A DNA stretch of 64,000 nucleotides. It comes from Stenotrophomonas sp. ZAC14D1_NAIMI4_1 (GTDB lineage: Bacteria > Pseudomonadota > Gammaproteobacteria > Xanthomonadales > Xanthomonadaceae). The DNA is taken from the NCBI RefSeq assembly GCF_003086775.1, contig NZ_CP026001.1:3562125-3626124 (forward strand), given 5' to 3'. Position 1 is the first letter of the stretch, and every line of letters begins with the position of its first letter. Below the pieces are notes generated by a model that ran no database searches, was not told the origin of the DNA, and saw only the letters and a list, made by a program, of their open reading frames with translations. This document shows, one piece after another, positions 33,119 through 42,661 of this stretch. The position numbers and the translations under genes were made by a program.

Positions 33119-35551
33119 ATGTCCCCCCGCCTGTCCGCGTCGCCGCTTGGCCTCGCCATCGCGCTCGCCCTGTCCCCCGCCCTCGCCTCTGCCCAGGATG
33201 CGGCCACCAACCTGGACACGGTGATCGTCACCGGCACCCGCGCCGCCGACCGCACCGTGCTCGAATCCACCTCGCCGGTGGACGTGCTCACCGCCGAGGA
33301 CATCCGCAAGGCCGGCGTGGTCAACGGCGAGCTGGGCAGTGCGCTGCAGGCCCTGCTGCCGTCGTTCAACTTCCCGCGCCAGTCCAACTCCGGCGGCGCC
33401 GACCACGTGCGCGCCGCGCAGCTGCGTGGCCTGTCGCCTGACCAGGTGCTGGTGCTGGTGAACGGCAAGCGCCGCCACCACACCGCACTGGTCAACACGG
33501 ACAGCAAGATCGGCAAGGGCACCACCCCGGTCGATTTCAACTCGATCCCGGTCAGCGCCATCAAGCGCATCGAAGTGCTGCGTGATGGCGCCGGCGCCCT
33601 GTACGGCTCCGATGCCGTGGCCGGCGTGATCAACGTGATCCTGGACAACGGCGGCGACGGCGGCGAGATCGAAGCCAGCTACGGCGCCAACCACACCGAC
33701 CTCAAGCCGATCGGCCGCACCCTCACCGATGGCCAGGCCGGCAACATCAGCGCCAAGGTCGGCACGTCGCTGGGCGAGGATGGCGGCTTCCTGCGCGTAG
33801 GCCTGGAATACAAGAAGCGCAACGGCACCAACCGCGCCGGCTACGACCTGATCCCGCCGTGGGACCAGACCGAGGCCAACCTGGCGCTGCAGGGCAAGCG
33901 CAACTACGTGCTCGGCGATGGCGCCAGCAAGGACATCAACCTGTGGCTGAACACCGAGATTCCGGTGGGCAAGACCGCAACGTTCTATGCCTTCGGCACC
34001 TTCAACCAGCGTGACACCGAAGGTGCGAACTACTTCCGCTACCCCGATGGCGATGCCAACTGGAAGGAGGTCTACCCGAACGGATACCGCCCGATTTCCG
34101 AAGGCGAGAACCGCGATGTGCAGGCCGTGGCCGGCGTGCGTGGCCAGTGGGGCGAGTGGAGCTATGACGGCAGCGTGGATTACGGCCAGAACGACTTCAC
34201 CTACCGCCTGCGCGATTCGATCAATGCCTCGCTGGGCCCGACCAGCCCGACCCGCTTCAAGACCGCCGATTACCAGTACGCGCAGACCGTGGGCAACCTC
34301 GACCTGAGCCGCGTGTTCTCGCAGAGCGACAGCATCACCCACACCCTGGGCCTGGGCGCGGAAGTGCGCCACGAGCGCTACCAGACGCGTCCGGGTGACC
34401 CGTCCAGCTATGCGGCCGGCCCGTACACCGATCGCCCGACCGGCTCGCAGGCCGGTGGCGGCCTGACCCCGCAGGATGCCGCTTCGCTGGCGCGCGACGT
34501 GGCCAGTGCCTATGCCAGCCTGTCCAGCCAGTTCGGCGACCACTTCTCCACCGACCTGGCCGCGCGCTACGAGCACAGCGACGATTTCGGCGGCGAGCTG
34601 ACCGGCAAGCTCGGCCTGCGCTACGAATTCACCCCGGCCTTCGCCCTGCGCGGTGCCATCTCCAACAACTTCCGCGCGCCGTCGCTGGCACAGATCGGCT
34701 ACGAATCCACGTCCACCGGCTACAACGCCGCTGGCCAGCTGGTGCAGGGCCGCCTGCTGTCGGTCAACAACCCGATCGCCCGCGGCCTCGGCGCGCAGGA
34801 CCTGAAGCCGGAGAAGTCGCTGAACACCTCGCTGGGCTTCACCAGCCGCATCGGTGAGCACTTCGACCTGTCGCTGGACTTCTTCCAGATCGACATCGAC
34901 GACCGCATCGCGCTGTCGGAAAGCATCACCGGCGATGCGCTGACCGACTTCGTGGCCGCCAACTACGGCGTCACCGGCCTGCAGAGTGCCAGCTTCTTCG
35001 TCAACGCCGCCGATACCCGCACCCGTGGCGCCGAGCTGGTGACCAACTGGCGCCAGGCACTGGGCGATGGCCAGCTGCTGCTGACCGGCACCTATGCCTA
35101 CACCAAGACCACGCTGAAGAACGTGCTGGCCACCCCGTCCCAGCTGCAGGCGCTGGACGCGGACTACGTGCTGTTCGGCATCGAGGAAACCAACACGCTG
35201 ACCGACGCGACCCCGCGCACCCGTGCCAGCTTCTCGGCCGCCTGGAGCAACGACCACTGGTCGCTGAGCAGCCGCGTGAACCGCTACGGCAGCGCCACCC
35301 GCGTGTTCAATTTCGGCGATGGCTACATTCCGCGCCAGACCTACCAGGCCGAGTGGCAGCTGGATGCAGAGGTGGAATACCGCTTCAACAAGCAGTGGAG
35401 CGTGGCCATCGGCGGGCAGAACCTGACGGACAACTACCCGGACAAGTCCAACGACGATATCTACTACTACGGCAACCTGCCGTACGACGTGCTGTCGCCG
35501 ATCGGCAGCAACGGCGCGTACTACTACGGCCGCGTGCGTTACACGTTCTGA
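33119..35551 (+). CDS. TonB-dependent outer-membrane receptor (paralogue of 6273-8660)
   Basis: 810 aa from the ATG at 33119, with CTGGAG upstream. Signal peptide MSPRLSASPLGLAIALALS (cut near ASA-QD). Plug about 40-165 with RAAQLRGLSPDQVLVLVNGK, GKGTTPVDFNSIPVSAIKRI and VLRDGAGALYGSDAVAGVI, then a barrel ending RVRYTF. Plug and strand sequences match the receptor at 6273 over long blocks, including FQIDIDDRIALS near the C-terminus, so both arose by duplication and may import related ligands. There is no STN domain. The AT-rich leader (GATAATATATCG around 33034) may hold the promoter. The stop is followed directly by the REP array. Confidence 0.92.
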   Translation: MSPRLSASPLGLAIALALSPALASAQDAATNLDTVIVTGTRAADRTVLESTSPVDVLTAEDIRKAGVVNGELGSALQALLPSFNFPRQSNSGGADHVRAAQLRGLSPDQVLVLVNGKRRHHTALVNTDSKIGKGTTPVDFNSIPVSAIKRIEVLRDGAGALYGSDAVAGVINVILDNGGDGGEIEASYGANHTDLKPIGRTLTDGQAGNISAKVGTSLGEDGGFLRVGLEYKKRNGTNRAGYDLIPPWDQTEANLALQGKRNYVLGDGASKDINLWLNTEIPVGKTATFYAFGTFNQRDTEGANYFRYPDGDANWKEVYPNGYRPISEGENRDVQAVAGVRGQWGEWSYDGSVDYGQNDFTYRLRDSINASLGPTSPTRFKTADYQYAQTVGNLDLSRVFSQSDSITHTLGLGAEVRHERYQTRPGDPSSYAAGPYTDRPTGSQAGGGLTPQDAASLARDVASAYASLSSQFGDHFSTDLAARYEHSDDFGGELTGKLGLRYEFTPAFALRGAISNNFRAPSLAQIGYESTSTGYNAAGQLVQGRLLSVNNPIARGLGAQDLKPEKSLNTSLGFTSRIGEHFDLSLDFFQIDIDDRIALSESITGDALTDFVAANYGVTGLQSASFFVNAADTRTRGAELVTNWRQALGDGQLLLTGTYAYTKTTLKNVLATPSQLQALDADYVLFGIEETNTLTDATPRTRASFSAAWSNDHWSLSSRVNRYGSATRVFNFGDGYIPRQTYQAEWQLDAEVEYRFNKQWSVAIGGQNLTDNYPDKSNDDIYYYGNLPYDVLSPIGSNGAYYYGRVRYTF

Positions 35552-35560
35552 CCGCTTCTG

Positions 35561-36311
35561 GTGGGTGCGGACCGTTGGTCCGCACTGCCCTTCGTGCCGA
35601 CCAACGGTCGGCACCCACCGGTCTTCATTTTTTCTGGTGGGTGCGGACCGTTGGTCCGCACTGCCCTTCCGTGCCGACCAACGGTCGGCACCCACCGGTC
35701 TTCATATCTTCTGGTGGGTGCGGACCGTTGGTCCGCACTGCCCTTCGTGCCGACCAACGGTCGGCACCCACCGGTCTTCATTTCTTCTGGTGGGTGCGGA
35801 CCGTTGGTCCGCACTGCCCTTCCGTGCCGACCAACGGTCGGCACCCACCGGTCTTCATATCTTCTGGTGGGTGCGGACCGTTGGTCCGCACTGCCCTTCC
35901 ATGCCGACCAACGGTCGGCACCCACCGGTCTTCATTTCTTCTGGTGGGTGCGGACCGTTGGTCCGCGTTGCCCTTCGTGCCGACCAACGGTCGGCACCCA
36001 CCGGTCTTCATTTCTTCTGGTGGGTGCGGACGTTGGTCCGCACTGCCCTTCCATGCCGACCAACGGTCGGCACCCACCGGTCTTCATTTCTTCTGGTGGG
36101 TGCGGACCGTTGGTCCGCACTGCCCTTCGTGCCGACCAACGGTCGGCACCCACCGGTCTTCATTTTTTCTGGTGGATGCGGACCGTTGGTCCGCACTGCC
36201 CTTCCGTGCCGACCAATGGTCGGCACCCACCGGTCTTCATTTTTTCTGGTGGGTGCGGACCGTTGGTCCGCACTGCCCTTCGTGCCGACCAACGGTCGGC
36301 ACCCACCGGTC
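35561..36311. repeat. tandem array of ten REP dimers (about 75 bp each)
   Basis: Each unit holds two facing hairpins, GCGGACCGTTGGTCCGC and GCCGACCAACGGTCGGC, joined by CTGCCCTTC-type spacers and separated by CACCGGTCTTCATTTCTTCT-type linkers. Units start near 35561, 35635, 35711, 35786, 35863, 35939, 36016, 36091, 36166 and 36245. Minor differences occur: one 1-bp loss at 36030, GGTGGATG at 36172 and AATGG at 36215. The open frames through it only reflect the unit and are not genes. It fills the whole gap between the receptor and otsB. Confidence 0.92.
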
Positions 36312-36370
36312 AGGCAGTTGTCGCCCCGCCTCGACCTGCCCTACACGCCGCCGCTGGCAAGCTGGTGGGC

Positions 36371-37129
36371 ATGGCTGAACCGCTCCCCCTGCGTCCGCCA
36401 CCGCCATTGCTGGACGACGCCTGTGCGTTGTTTCTCGATGTCGACGGCACCCTCATAGAATTCGCTGCGCGCCCGGATGCCGTGCAGCTCCTGCCGGATG
36501 TGCGTGAAGCCATCGGCCGTATCAGTGATCGCCTCGAAGGCGCGGTCGCCCTCGTCAGTGGTCGCCCACTGGAACAGCTGGACCAGCTGTTCGCCCCCCT
36601 GCAGCTGCCCGCCGCCGGCTTGCATGGCCACGAACTGCGTGGCGAGGACGGGCGCGTGCTGCGTGAAGAACAGGACGATGACACCGCCGAATGGCTGCAT
36701 GCCCTGCACCAGCAGGCCATGCGTTTCGCCCACGGCTATCCCGGCGTGCTGGTGGAGGAAAAGGGTGCCGGTCTGGCCCTGCACTGGCGTGGCGCACCGC
36801 ATGCCGCCAGTGATGTACGCACCTTCGCCGAGCGCCATGTGCGCGGCCGCCCCAGCTATCGCCTGCAACCCGGTGACCATGTGGTCGAGTTCGTCCCCGT
36901 GGGCACCGACAAGGGCCGCGCCCTGCGCCGCCTGATGCAGTACCTGCCGTTCCGTGGCCGCCTGCCGGTTTTCCTGGGCGATGACCTCACCGATGAGTTC
37001 GGCTTCGAGGCCGCCAACGGACAGCATGGCTGGAGCGTGCTGATCGGCGAACGTGAACCCAGCGCGGCGGTGTTCGCGCTGCCTGACATACGCAGCGTGC
37101 ACGCCTGGCTGCGTGAGAATGCGTATTGA
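36371..37129 (+). CDS. otsB: trehalose-6-phosphate phosphatase
   Basis: 252 aa from the ATG at 36371 (MAEPLPLRPPPPLLDDACAL). Removes phosphate from trehalose-6-phosphate, the last step of OtsAB trehalose synthesis. HAD motifs: LFLDVDGTL (nucleophile Asp and +2 Asp), VSGRP, the Lys in VPVGTDKGRAL, and FLGDDLTDEFGF. The cap domain covers about 110-190 (LVEEKGAGLALHWR). It is the first gene of otsB-GH15-otsA, with a 27-bp gap to the next. The long REP array ends 60 bp upstream, so the promoter must lie in that short space or before the array. Confidence 0.93.
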   Translation: MAEPLPLRPPPPLLDDACALFLDVDGTLIEFAARPDAVQLLPDVREAIGRISDRLEGAVALVSGRPLEQLDQLFAPLQLPAAGLHGHELRGEDGRVLREEQDDDTAEWLHALHQQAMRFAHGYPGVLVEEKGAGLALHWRGAPHAASDVRTFAERHVRGRPSYRLQPGDHVVEFVPVGTDKGRALRRLMQYLPFRGRLPVFLGDDLTDEFGFEAANGQHGWSVLIGEREPSAAVFALPDIRSVHAWLRENAY

Positions 37130-37156
37130 CCCGGCCACCCCACGGCCGCAACCGAG

Positions 37157-38950
37157 ATGTACCGCGTGATGACCCAACCCGATCTTGATCTGGGCGTGGT
37201 CGGCAACGGCAGCTTCGGCGCCCTGGTCGACAAACATGCCCGCGTTGTCTGGAGCTGCCTGCCCACCTTCGACGGCGACCCTACGTTCTGCGCCCTGCTG
37301 GGGCCCAACCAGCAGACCGGCGGCGATTTCGCCATCGAGCTGGAGGACTTCGCCAGCAGCGAGCAGGAATACCTGACCAACACCGCGATCCTGCGCACCG
37401 TGCTGCACGACAGCCACGGCGGTTCACTGGAAATCCTCGACTTCGCCCCACGCTGGCGGCAGAACGACCGCTTCTACCGTCCGGTCAGCCTGATCCGCCA
37501 GGTGCGGCCGCTCACCGGCAGCCCGCGCATCACCGTGCTGGCGCGCCCGTTGGCCGACTGGGGCGCCCGCGTGCCCGAATCGACCTGGGGCAGCAACCAC
37601 GTGCGCTGGATCCTGCCCGAACACGTGCTGCGCCTGACCACCGACGTGCCCGTGCGCATGGTGCGCGAAGGCCTGCCGTTCGTGCTCAACCATCCCATCC
37701 ACCTCATCCTGGGCGTGGATGAATCGCTCAACCGCTCCATCAGCGGCTACGTGCAGGAAGCCTTCCAGCGCACCCGCGATTACTGGCGCGAATGGGTGCG
37801 CTACCTGTCCATCCCGCTGGAGTGGCAGGACGCGGTCATCCGCAGCGCGATCACCCTCAAGCTGTGCCAGTACGAGGACAGCGGCGCGATCATCGCCGCG
37901 ATGACCACCTCCATTCCCGAAGCGCCCGGCAGCGTGCGCAACTGGGATTACCGCTACTGCTGGCTGCGCGATGCGGCGTTCGTGGTGCGTGCGTTGAACC
38001 GCCTCGGCGCCACCCGCACGATGGAACAGTTCCTCGGCTACATCTTCAACCTGGCCACCACCGACGGCACCCTGCAGCCGCTGTACGGCATCGGCTTCGA
38101 GGCCAAGCTGGACGAGGATGAAGTGCCCAGCCTGTCCGGCTACCGCGGCATGGGCCCGGTGCGCCGCGGCAACCTGGCCTGGGTGCAGCGCCAGCACGAT
38201 GTCTATGGCAGCGTGGTGCTGGCATCCACCCAGCTGTTCTTCGACCGCCGCCTGCAGGACCCGGGCGATGCGCACACCTTCGCGCGGCTGGAGCCGCTGG
38301 GCGAGCAGGCCTTCGCCCTGCATGACGTGCCCGATGCCGGCCTGTGGGAATTCCGTGGCCGCACCGAAGTGCATACCTACACCAGCGCGATGTGCTGGGC
38401 CGCCTGCGACCGCCTGTGCAAGATCGCCGTGCGCCTCAAGCGCGACGATCGCGCGAACTACTGGCGCGAGCGCGCCGACACCATCCACGCCCGCATCATG
38501 GAAAAGGCGTGGAGCGAGGAGCTTGGCCACTTCACCGACACCTTCGACGGCCATCGCCTGGATGCCTCGTTGCTGCTGCTGGCCGACATCGGTTTCATCG
38601 ACGCACTGGACGCCCGCTTCGTCGCCACCGTCGAGGCGATCGGCCGCGACCTCAAGCACGGCAATTCGCTGTACCGCTACGTGGCACCGGATGATTTCGG
38701 CGAACCGGAAACCAGCTTCACCATCTGCACGTTCTGGTACATCGATGCGCTGGCGGCGATCGGCCGCATGGACGAAGCGCGCGAGATGTTCGAGCTGCTG
38801 CTGAAGCAGCGCAACCACCTCGGCCTGCTCTCCGAAGACCTGGCCTTCGACGGTGGCGAAGCGTGGGGCAACTTCCCGCAGACCTATTCGCACGTCGGCC
38901 TGATCACCGCCGCCATGCGCCTGTCGCGTTCCTGGCAGGAGGCGTCGTGA
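37157..38950 (+). CDS. glycoside hydrolase family 15 protein (trehalase/glucoamylase type)
   Basis: 597 aa (ATG 37157; MTQPDLDL at 37169 is an alternative). Cytoplasmic (no signal). N-terminal beta-sandwich to ~220 (LGVVGNGSFGALVDKHARVVWSCLPTFDGDPTFCALL), then an (alpha/alpha)6 barrel with NWDYRYCWLRDAAFVVRAL, the conserved Glu in DAGLWEFRG, and GGEAWGNFPQTYSHVGLI near the end. Both acidic regions of GH15 are present, so it should hydrolyse an alpha-glucoside. Known intracellular bacterial GH15 enzymes include trehalases and glucoamylases. Its place between otsB and otsA favours trehalose turnover or a linked maltodextrin. The stop overlaps the otsA start by 4 bp. Confidence 0.9.
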   Translation: MYRVMTQPDLDLGVVGNGSFGALVDKHARVVWSCLPTFDGDPTFCALLGPNQQTGGDFAIELEDFASSEQEYLTNTAILRTVLHDSHGGSLEILDFAPRWRQNDRFYRPVSLIRQVRPLTGSPRITVLARPLADWGARVPESTWGSNHVRWILPEHVLRLTTDVPVRMVREGLPFVLNHPIHLILGVDESLNRSISGYVQEAFQRTRDYWREWVRYLSIPLEWQDAVIRSAITLKLCQYEDSGAIIAAMTTSIPEAPGSVRNWDYRYCWLRDAAFVVRALNRLGATRTMEQFLGYIFNLATTDGTLQPLYGIGFEAKLDEDEVPSLSGYRGMGPVRRGNLAWVQRQHDVYGSVVLASTQLFFDRRLQDPGDAHTFARLEPLGEQAFALHDVPDAGLWEFRGRTEVHTYTSAMCWAACDRLCKIAVRLKRDDRANYWRERADTIHARIMEKAWSEELGHFTDTFDGHRLDASLLLLADIGFIDALDARFVATVEAIGRDLKHGNSLYRYVAPDDFGEPETSFTICTFWYIDALAAIGRMDEAREMFELLLKQRNHLGLLSEDLAFDGGEAWGNFPQTYSHVGLITAAMRLSRSWQEAS

Positions 38951-40311
38951 GTCGTCTGGTCGTAGTGTCCAACCGGGTGGCCGTACCCGGTGAAAGCCGC
39001 GCCGGCGGCCTGGCCGTGGGCCTGCTTGCCGCACTGAAGGAACGCGGCGGCATGTGGTTCGGCTGGAGCGGCAAGAACGCAAAGGATGCCAGCGGCACGC
39101 TGCACCAGCAGAAGGACGGTGACATCGAGTACGTCACCATGGACCTGGCCAAGCGCGATGTGGATGGCTACTACAACGGCTTTTCCAACCGCACGCTGTG
39201 GCCGCTGCTGCACTTCCGCCTGGACCTGGTCGACTATGACCGCGGCACCCGCGAGACCTACCACAAGGTCAATGCGCTGTTCGCCGACAAGCTCGCGCCG
39301 CTGCTGCGCGAGGACGACATCGTCTGGATCCACGACTATCACCTGATACCGCTGGGCGCGATGCTGCGCGAGCGCGGCATCGGCTGCAGGATCGGCTTCT
39401 TCCTGCATATCCCGATGCCGTCGGCCGACCTGCTGCAGGCCATGCCCGACCACCTGCGGCTGTTCTCCTCGCTCTATGCCTACGATCTGGTCGGCTTCCA
39501 GACCCAGCGCGACGCCGACCGCTTCCAGACCTACCTGCGCCTGTTCGGCGGTGGCCGCGTACTGGAGGATGGCCGGCTGGAAGCCCCCGGCGGGCGCCGC
39601 TTCCGCGCGGCAGCCTTCCCGATCGGCATCGATACCGACCTCATCGCCCGCCAGGCGGCAACGGCAGCAACCAAGCCCTCGGTGAAGAACCTGCGCAGCA
39701 GCCTGCGCGACCGCCAGCTGGCCATCGGCGTGGACCGCCTGGATTATTCCAAGGGCCTGCCCGAGCGCTTCCAGGGCTTCGAACGCTACCTGGAGCGCCA
39801 CCCCGACCAGCGCGGCTCGCTGACCTACCTGCAGATCGCCCCGGTCTCACGCGGCGATGTCACCGAGTACCGGCAGCTGCGCAGCCAGCTGGAGCAGATT
39901 GCTGGGCACATCAACGGTGGCCACGCCGAGCCCGACTGGACCCCGCTGCGCTACGTCAACCAGAACTTCACCCACGCCACGCTGACCGGCTTCTACCGCG
40001 CTGCGGCCGTGGGCCTGGTAACCCCGCTGCGCGATGGCATGAACCTGGTGGCCAAGGAGTACGTGGCCTCGCAGGACCCGGATGATCCCGGCGTGCTGGT
40101 GCTGTCACTGCTGGCCGGTGCCGCTGATGAACTGAAGCAGGCACTGCTGGTGAACCCGCACGACCTGGACGGCGTGGCCGATGCCATCGCCACCGCGGCG
40201 ACGATGTCGCTGCGCCGGCGCCAGGAACGCTGGCACGCGATGATGGACCACCTGCGCACGTACGACATCAACCACTGGCGCCGCAGCTACCTGGAAGCGC
40301 TGGAAGGGTAA
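38947..40311 (+). CDS. otsA: trehalose-6-phosphate synthase
   Basis: 454 aa. GT20 enzyme that joins UDP-glucose and glucose-6-phosphate. The start is a GTG at 38947 inside the GTGA overlap with the GH15 stop, giving [25 protein letters not shown], the glucose-6-P/UDP-Glc binding N-terminus. Other marks: [48 protein letters not shown], and [18 protein letters not shown]. Length fits OtsA. Translational coupling to GH15 is likely. Trehalose made here protects against osmotic stress and drying. Confidence 0.95.
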   Translation: MSRLVVVSNRVAVPGESRAGGLAVGLLAALKERGGMWFGWSGKNAKDASGTLHQQKDGDIEYVTMDLAKRDVDGYYNGFSNRTLWPLLHFRLDLVDYDRGTRETYHKVNALFADKLAPLLREDDIVWIHDYHLIPLGAMLRERGIGCRIGFFLHIPMPSADLLQAMPDHLRLFSSLYAYDLVGFQTQRDADRFQTYLRLFGGGRVLEDGRLEAPGGRRFRAAAFPIGIDTDLIARQAATAATKPSVKNLRSSLRDRQLAIGVDRLDYSKGLPERFQGFERYLERHPDQRGSLTYLQIAPVSRGDVTEYRQLRSQLEQIAGHINGGHAEPDWTPLRYVNQNFTHATLTGFYRAAAVGLVTPLRDGMNLVAKEYVASQDPDDPGVLVLSLLAGAADELKQALLVNPHDLDGVADAIATAATMSLRRRQERWHAMMDHLRTYDINHWRRSYLEALEG

Positions 40312-40317
40312 CGGGTC

Positions 40318-40382
40318 CGCCGGGCGTGGCCCGGCGCTACCTTGGCCCGCGCACGTCGTAGCGCCGGGCCACGCCCGGCGGC
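40318..40382. repeat. REP pair
   Basis: CGCCGGGCGTGGCCCGGCG ending CTAC (40318-40340) faces GTAGCGCCGGGCCACGCCCG (40358-40382), forming a large inverted repeat between the convergent otsA and DCC genes. Confidence 0.8.
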
Positions 40383-40384
40383 GG

Positions 40385-40795
40385 TCAATCCAGGAACCGC
40401 GCGGCCTGTTCCGGACCAGGCAGGTAACAGGCGTCGTGCCGGCCGAACCAGCGGTAGCGGTTACGCGCCAGCGCGCGATAGGCCACGTCCCGCCAACCAC
40501 GCGGCAACAGGCGCAGCACGCCGGCCACGCGCCACAGGCCGCCCAGCCCCGTCAGCACGCGCAGGATCGCGTCGGTGTCGGTCCAGGCGCCCTGCGCGTC
40601 CACCAGCAGGAACGACAGCGGGTCGTTCGGGTCCAGGCCATGGGCGCGCAGCAGGGCGCTGCCCTGTGCACCCTGCATCGCCGCGAAGCGGTAGCGCCCC
40701 TGCCGGTCAAACCGCAGCAGGAAACGCACCCAGCGGCTGCACAGCGCGCAGACACCGTCGAAGACGATCACTGCCGGCGCTGCGGGCCCGTTCAT
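40385..40795 (-). CDS. thiol-disulfide oxidoreductase-like DCC family protein (DUF393)
   Basis: 136 aa from the ATG at 40795, whose ATGA overlaps the pgeF stop; a GTG at 40804 is possible. The DCC motif VFDGVCALCSRWVRF at residues ~10-25 carries the CxxC-like pair for which the family is named. The rest (FAAMQGAQGSALLRAHGLDP, RNRYRWFGRHDACYLP) matches YuxK/DUF393. The family is thought to have a thioredoxin-like fold, but activity is unproven. It is the last gene of the rluD-pgeF-DCC operon. Confidence 0.88.
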   Translation of the reverse strand: MNGPAAPAVIVFDGVCALCSRWVRFLLRFDRQGRYRFAAMQGAQGSALLRAHGLDPNDPLSFLLVDAQGAWTDTDAILRVLTGLGGLWRVAGVLRLLPRGWRDVAYRALARNRYRWFGRHDACYLPGPEQAARFLD

Positions 40796-41559
40796 GCCAT
40801 CCACACCAGCGTGGCCATGCGCCCCGTACGGCGGTCGCGGCGGTGCGAATACAGGTCCGGGTCGGCCATGGTCGAGATCGTTCCGCCATGGATGCTGGCT
40901 GCATCCAGCCCGGCGGCCTGCAGGCGCTGCCGGGCCAGGGCGAACAGGTCCACTTTCCAGTGCCCGGCGCGGGTGGCGACGAAGGCCGCTTCCGCGCCCG
41001 GATCGTGGCCAACGAAGGCGTGGTAGACCTCTTCACCGATTTCATAGTGCTGCGGGCCGGCTGCCGGGCCCAGCCAGGCACGCAGCTGCGCTGGCGGGGT
41101 GTTCATGGCAGCCACGGTGTCTTCCAGCATGCCGTCGGCCAGGCCACGCCAGCCGGCATGCGCCGCCCCCACCTCGCTGCCATCGGCGGCGGCGAACACC
41201 ACCGGCAGGCAGTCAGCGGTGAGGATGGCCAGCACCACGCCTGGCACCGAGGTCACCGCGGCGTCGGCCACCGGCTCGCTGGCACCGGCCACCGGTGCCG
41301 CGTCGAAACGCAGCACGGTGGTGCCATGCACCTGGCGCAGCCAGTGCGGTGCCGATGGCAGGGCCAGGCCCTGCTGCAGCAGCTGCCGGTTGTGCTCGAC
41401 GTTGGCCGGGGTATCACCGTCGGCCGCATGCCGATTGCCCAGGTTGAACTGCGCGAACGGCGCCGGCGAGATGCCCGCGCCATGCCGACGCGTGGTCAGC
41501 GCGCGGACGCCCGCAGGCGCCGGCCAGTCGGCCTGCAGCAGCGGCAGCGTGGCGTCCAT
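40792..41559 (-). CDS. pgeF: peptidoglycan editing factor / purine nucleoside phosphorylase-like (YfiH)
   Basis: 255 aa from the ATG at 41559, which overlaps the rluD stop (TGATG); a GTG sits one codon earlier. Cu/Zn-containing DUF152 family with TADCLPVVFAAADGSEVGAAHAGWRGL (metal Cys and His) and RQVHGTTVL. The E. coli protein removes mis-incorporated L-Ser from UDP-MurNAc precursors, and other members cleave purine nucleosides or oxidise phenols. Tight overlap with rluD is the usual arrangement in proteobacteria. Confidence 0.93.
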   Translation of the reverse strand: MDATLPLLQADWPAPAGVRALTTRRHGAGISPAPFAQFNLGNRHAADGDTPANVEHNRQLLQQGLALPSAPHWLRQVHGTTVLRFDAAPVAGASEPVADAAVTSVPGVVLAILTADCLPVVFAAADGSEVGAAHAGWRGLADGMLEDTVAAMNTPPAQLRAWLGPAAGPQHYEIGEEVYHAFVGHDPGAEAAFVATRAGHWKVDLFALARQRLQAAGLDAASIHGGTISTMADPDLYSHRRDRRTGRMATLVWMA

Positions 41560-42548
41560 CACCAGCGGTCCCGCTCGCGCTCGGCAAAGGCCGCGCTGTC
41601 TTCACGCAGCACCTTCATCAGGTGCAGCATGTCCGCCGGCACCGGTGCGGTATTGCGCACCTGCTCGCCGGTGATCGGGTGCACGAACTCCAGGGTTTCC
41701 GCGTGCAGGGCCTGGCGCTTGAATCCGCGCAGGGCCGCGACCAGCTCATCGCTGGCGCCCTTGGGCAGCTTCAGCGCGCCGCCGTACAGCGGGTCACCCA
41801 CGATCGGGTGGCGGATGTGCGCCATGTGCACGCGGATCTGGTGGGTGCGGCCGGTTTCCAGGCGGCATTCCAGCGCGGTGTGCGCACGGAAGCGCTCGCG
41901 CAGGCGGTAATGGGTGATCGCTTCCTTGCCGTCCTCGCGCACGCCCATCTTCAGGCGGTCGCGCGGGTGGCGATCGATCGGGGCATCGGCGGTACCGCCG
42001 GCCACCAGGGCGCCCATCACGATGGCCAGGTACTGGCGGTGCACGTCACGCGCGGCCAGCTGCTCGACCAGCGCGGTCTGCGCTTCCAGGGTGCGCGCCA
42101 CCACCATCACGCCGCTGGTGTCCTTGTCCAGGCGGTGCACGATGCCCGCGCGCGGCAGCACCGCCACCGACGGGTCGCGGTACAGCAGGGCGTTGACCAG
42201 GGTGCCGCTGTGGTTGCCGGCGCCCGGGTGGACCACCAGGCCCACCGGCTTGTTGATCACCAGCAGGTGCTCGTCCTCGAACAGCACGTCCAGCGGGATG
42301 TCCTCCGGCTGGGCGTCGGTCTGGGTGTCCAGCACCACGTTCAGGGTGACGGCCTCGCCGCCGCGCAGCGGGTCGCGCGGGCGGGCCTGGGCGCCGTCCA
42401 GCAGCACATTGCCGGATTTGATCCACTCGGTCAGGCGCGAGCGCGAGTATTCGGGGAACAGCTCGGCCACGACCGCGTCGAAACGGCGGCCGGCGGAGGT
42501 GTCGGGGACGATGGCCTGGCGGGCCGATTCGGAGGATTGTTCAGACAT
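41559..42548 (-). CDS. rluD: 23S rRNA pseudouridine synthase RluD
   Basis: 329 aa. Makes pseudouridines 1911/1915/1917 in helix 69 of 23S rRNA. The S4 domain (about 15-75: [31 protein letters not shown]) is followed by the RluA-type catalytic domain with [15 protein letters not shown], where the Asp is the nucleophile. [24 protein letters not shown] follows. The start [16 protein letters not shown] is a standard ATG. It is divergent from bamD, as in many gammaproteobacteria, and is first in an operon with pgeF. Confidence 0.96.
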   Translation of the reverse strand: MSEQSSESARQAIVPDTSAGRRFDAVVAELFPEYSRSRLTEWIKSGNVLLDGAQARPRDPLRGGEAVTLNVVLDTQTDAQPEDIPLDVLFEDEHLLVINKPVGLVVHPGAGNHSGTLVNALLYRDPSVAVLPRAGIVHRLDKDTSGVMVVARTLEAQTALVEQLAARDVHRQYLAIVMGALVAGGTADAPIDRHPRDRLKMGVREDGKEAITHYRLRERFRAHTALECRLETGRTHQIRVHMAHIRHPIVGDPLYGGALKLPKGASDELVAALRGFKRQALHAETLEFVHPITGEQVRNTAPVPADMLHLMKVLREDSAAFAERERDRW

Positions 42549-42661
42549 GGCAGGGGGGTATCTTCGAAATTTTGGGGTCCGGCCGACCGGTTTCAGTCGC
42601 TGGACAGGACACTAGGCTATCATCGACCCTTCGTATTCCAGACGCGTCCCGCCTTGACCCC

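Noticed and set aside
35561..36311. Possible CRISPR array
   Set aside because: Units are ~75 bp and nearly identical throughout, with paired hairpins and no unique spacers; no cas genes are near. It is a REP tandem array.
35561..36371. Extended otsB start inside the REP array
   Set aside because: The added residues only translate the repeat unit; OtsB homology begins at the ATG at 36371.
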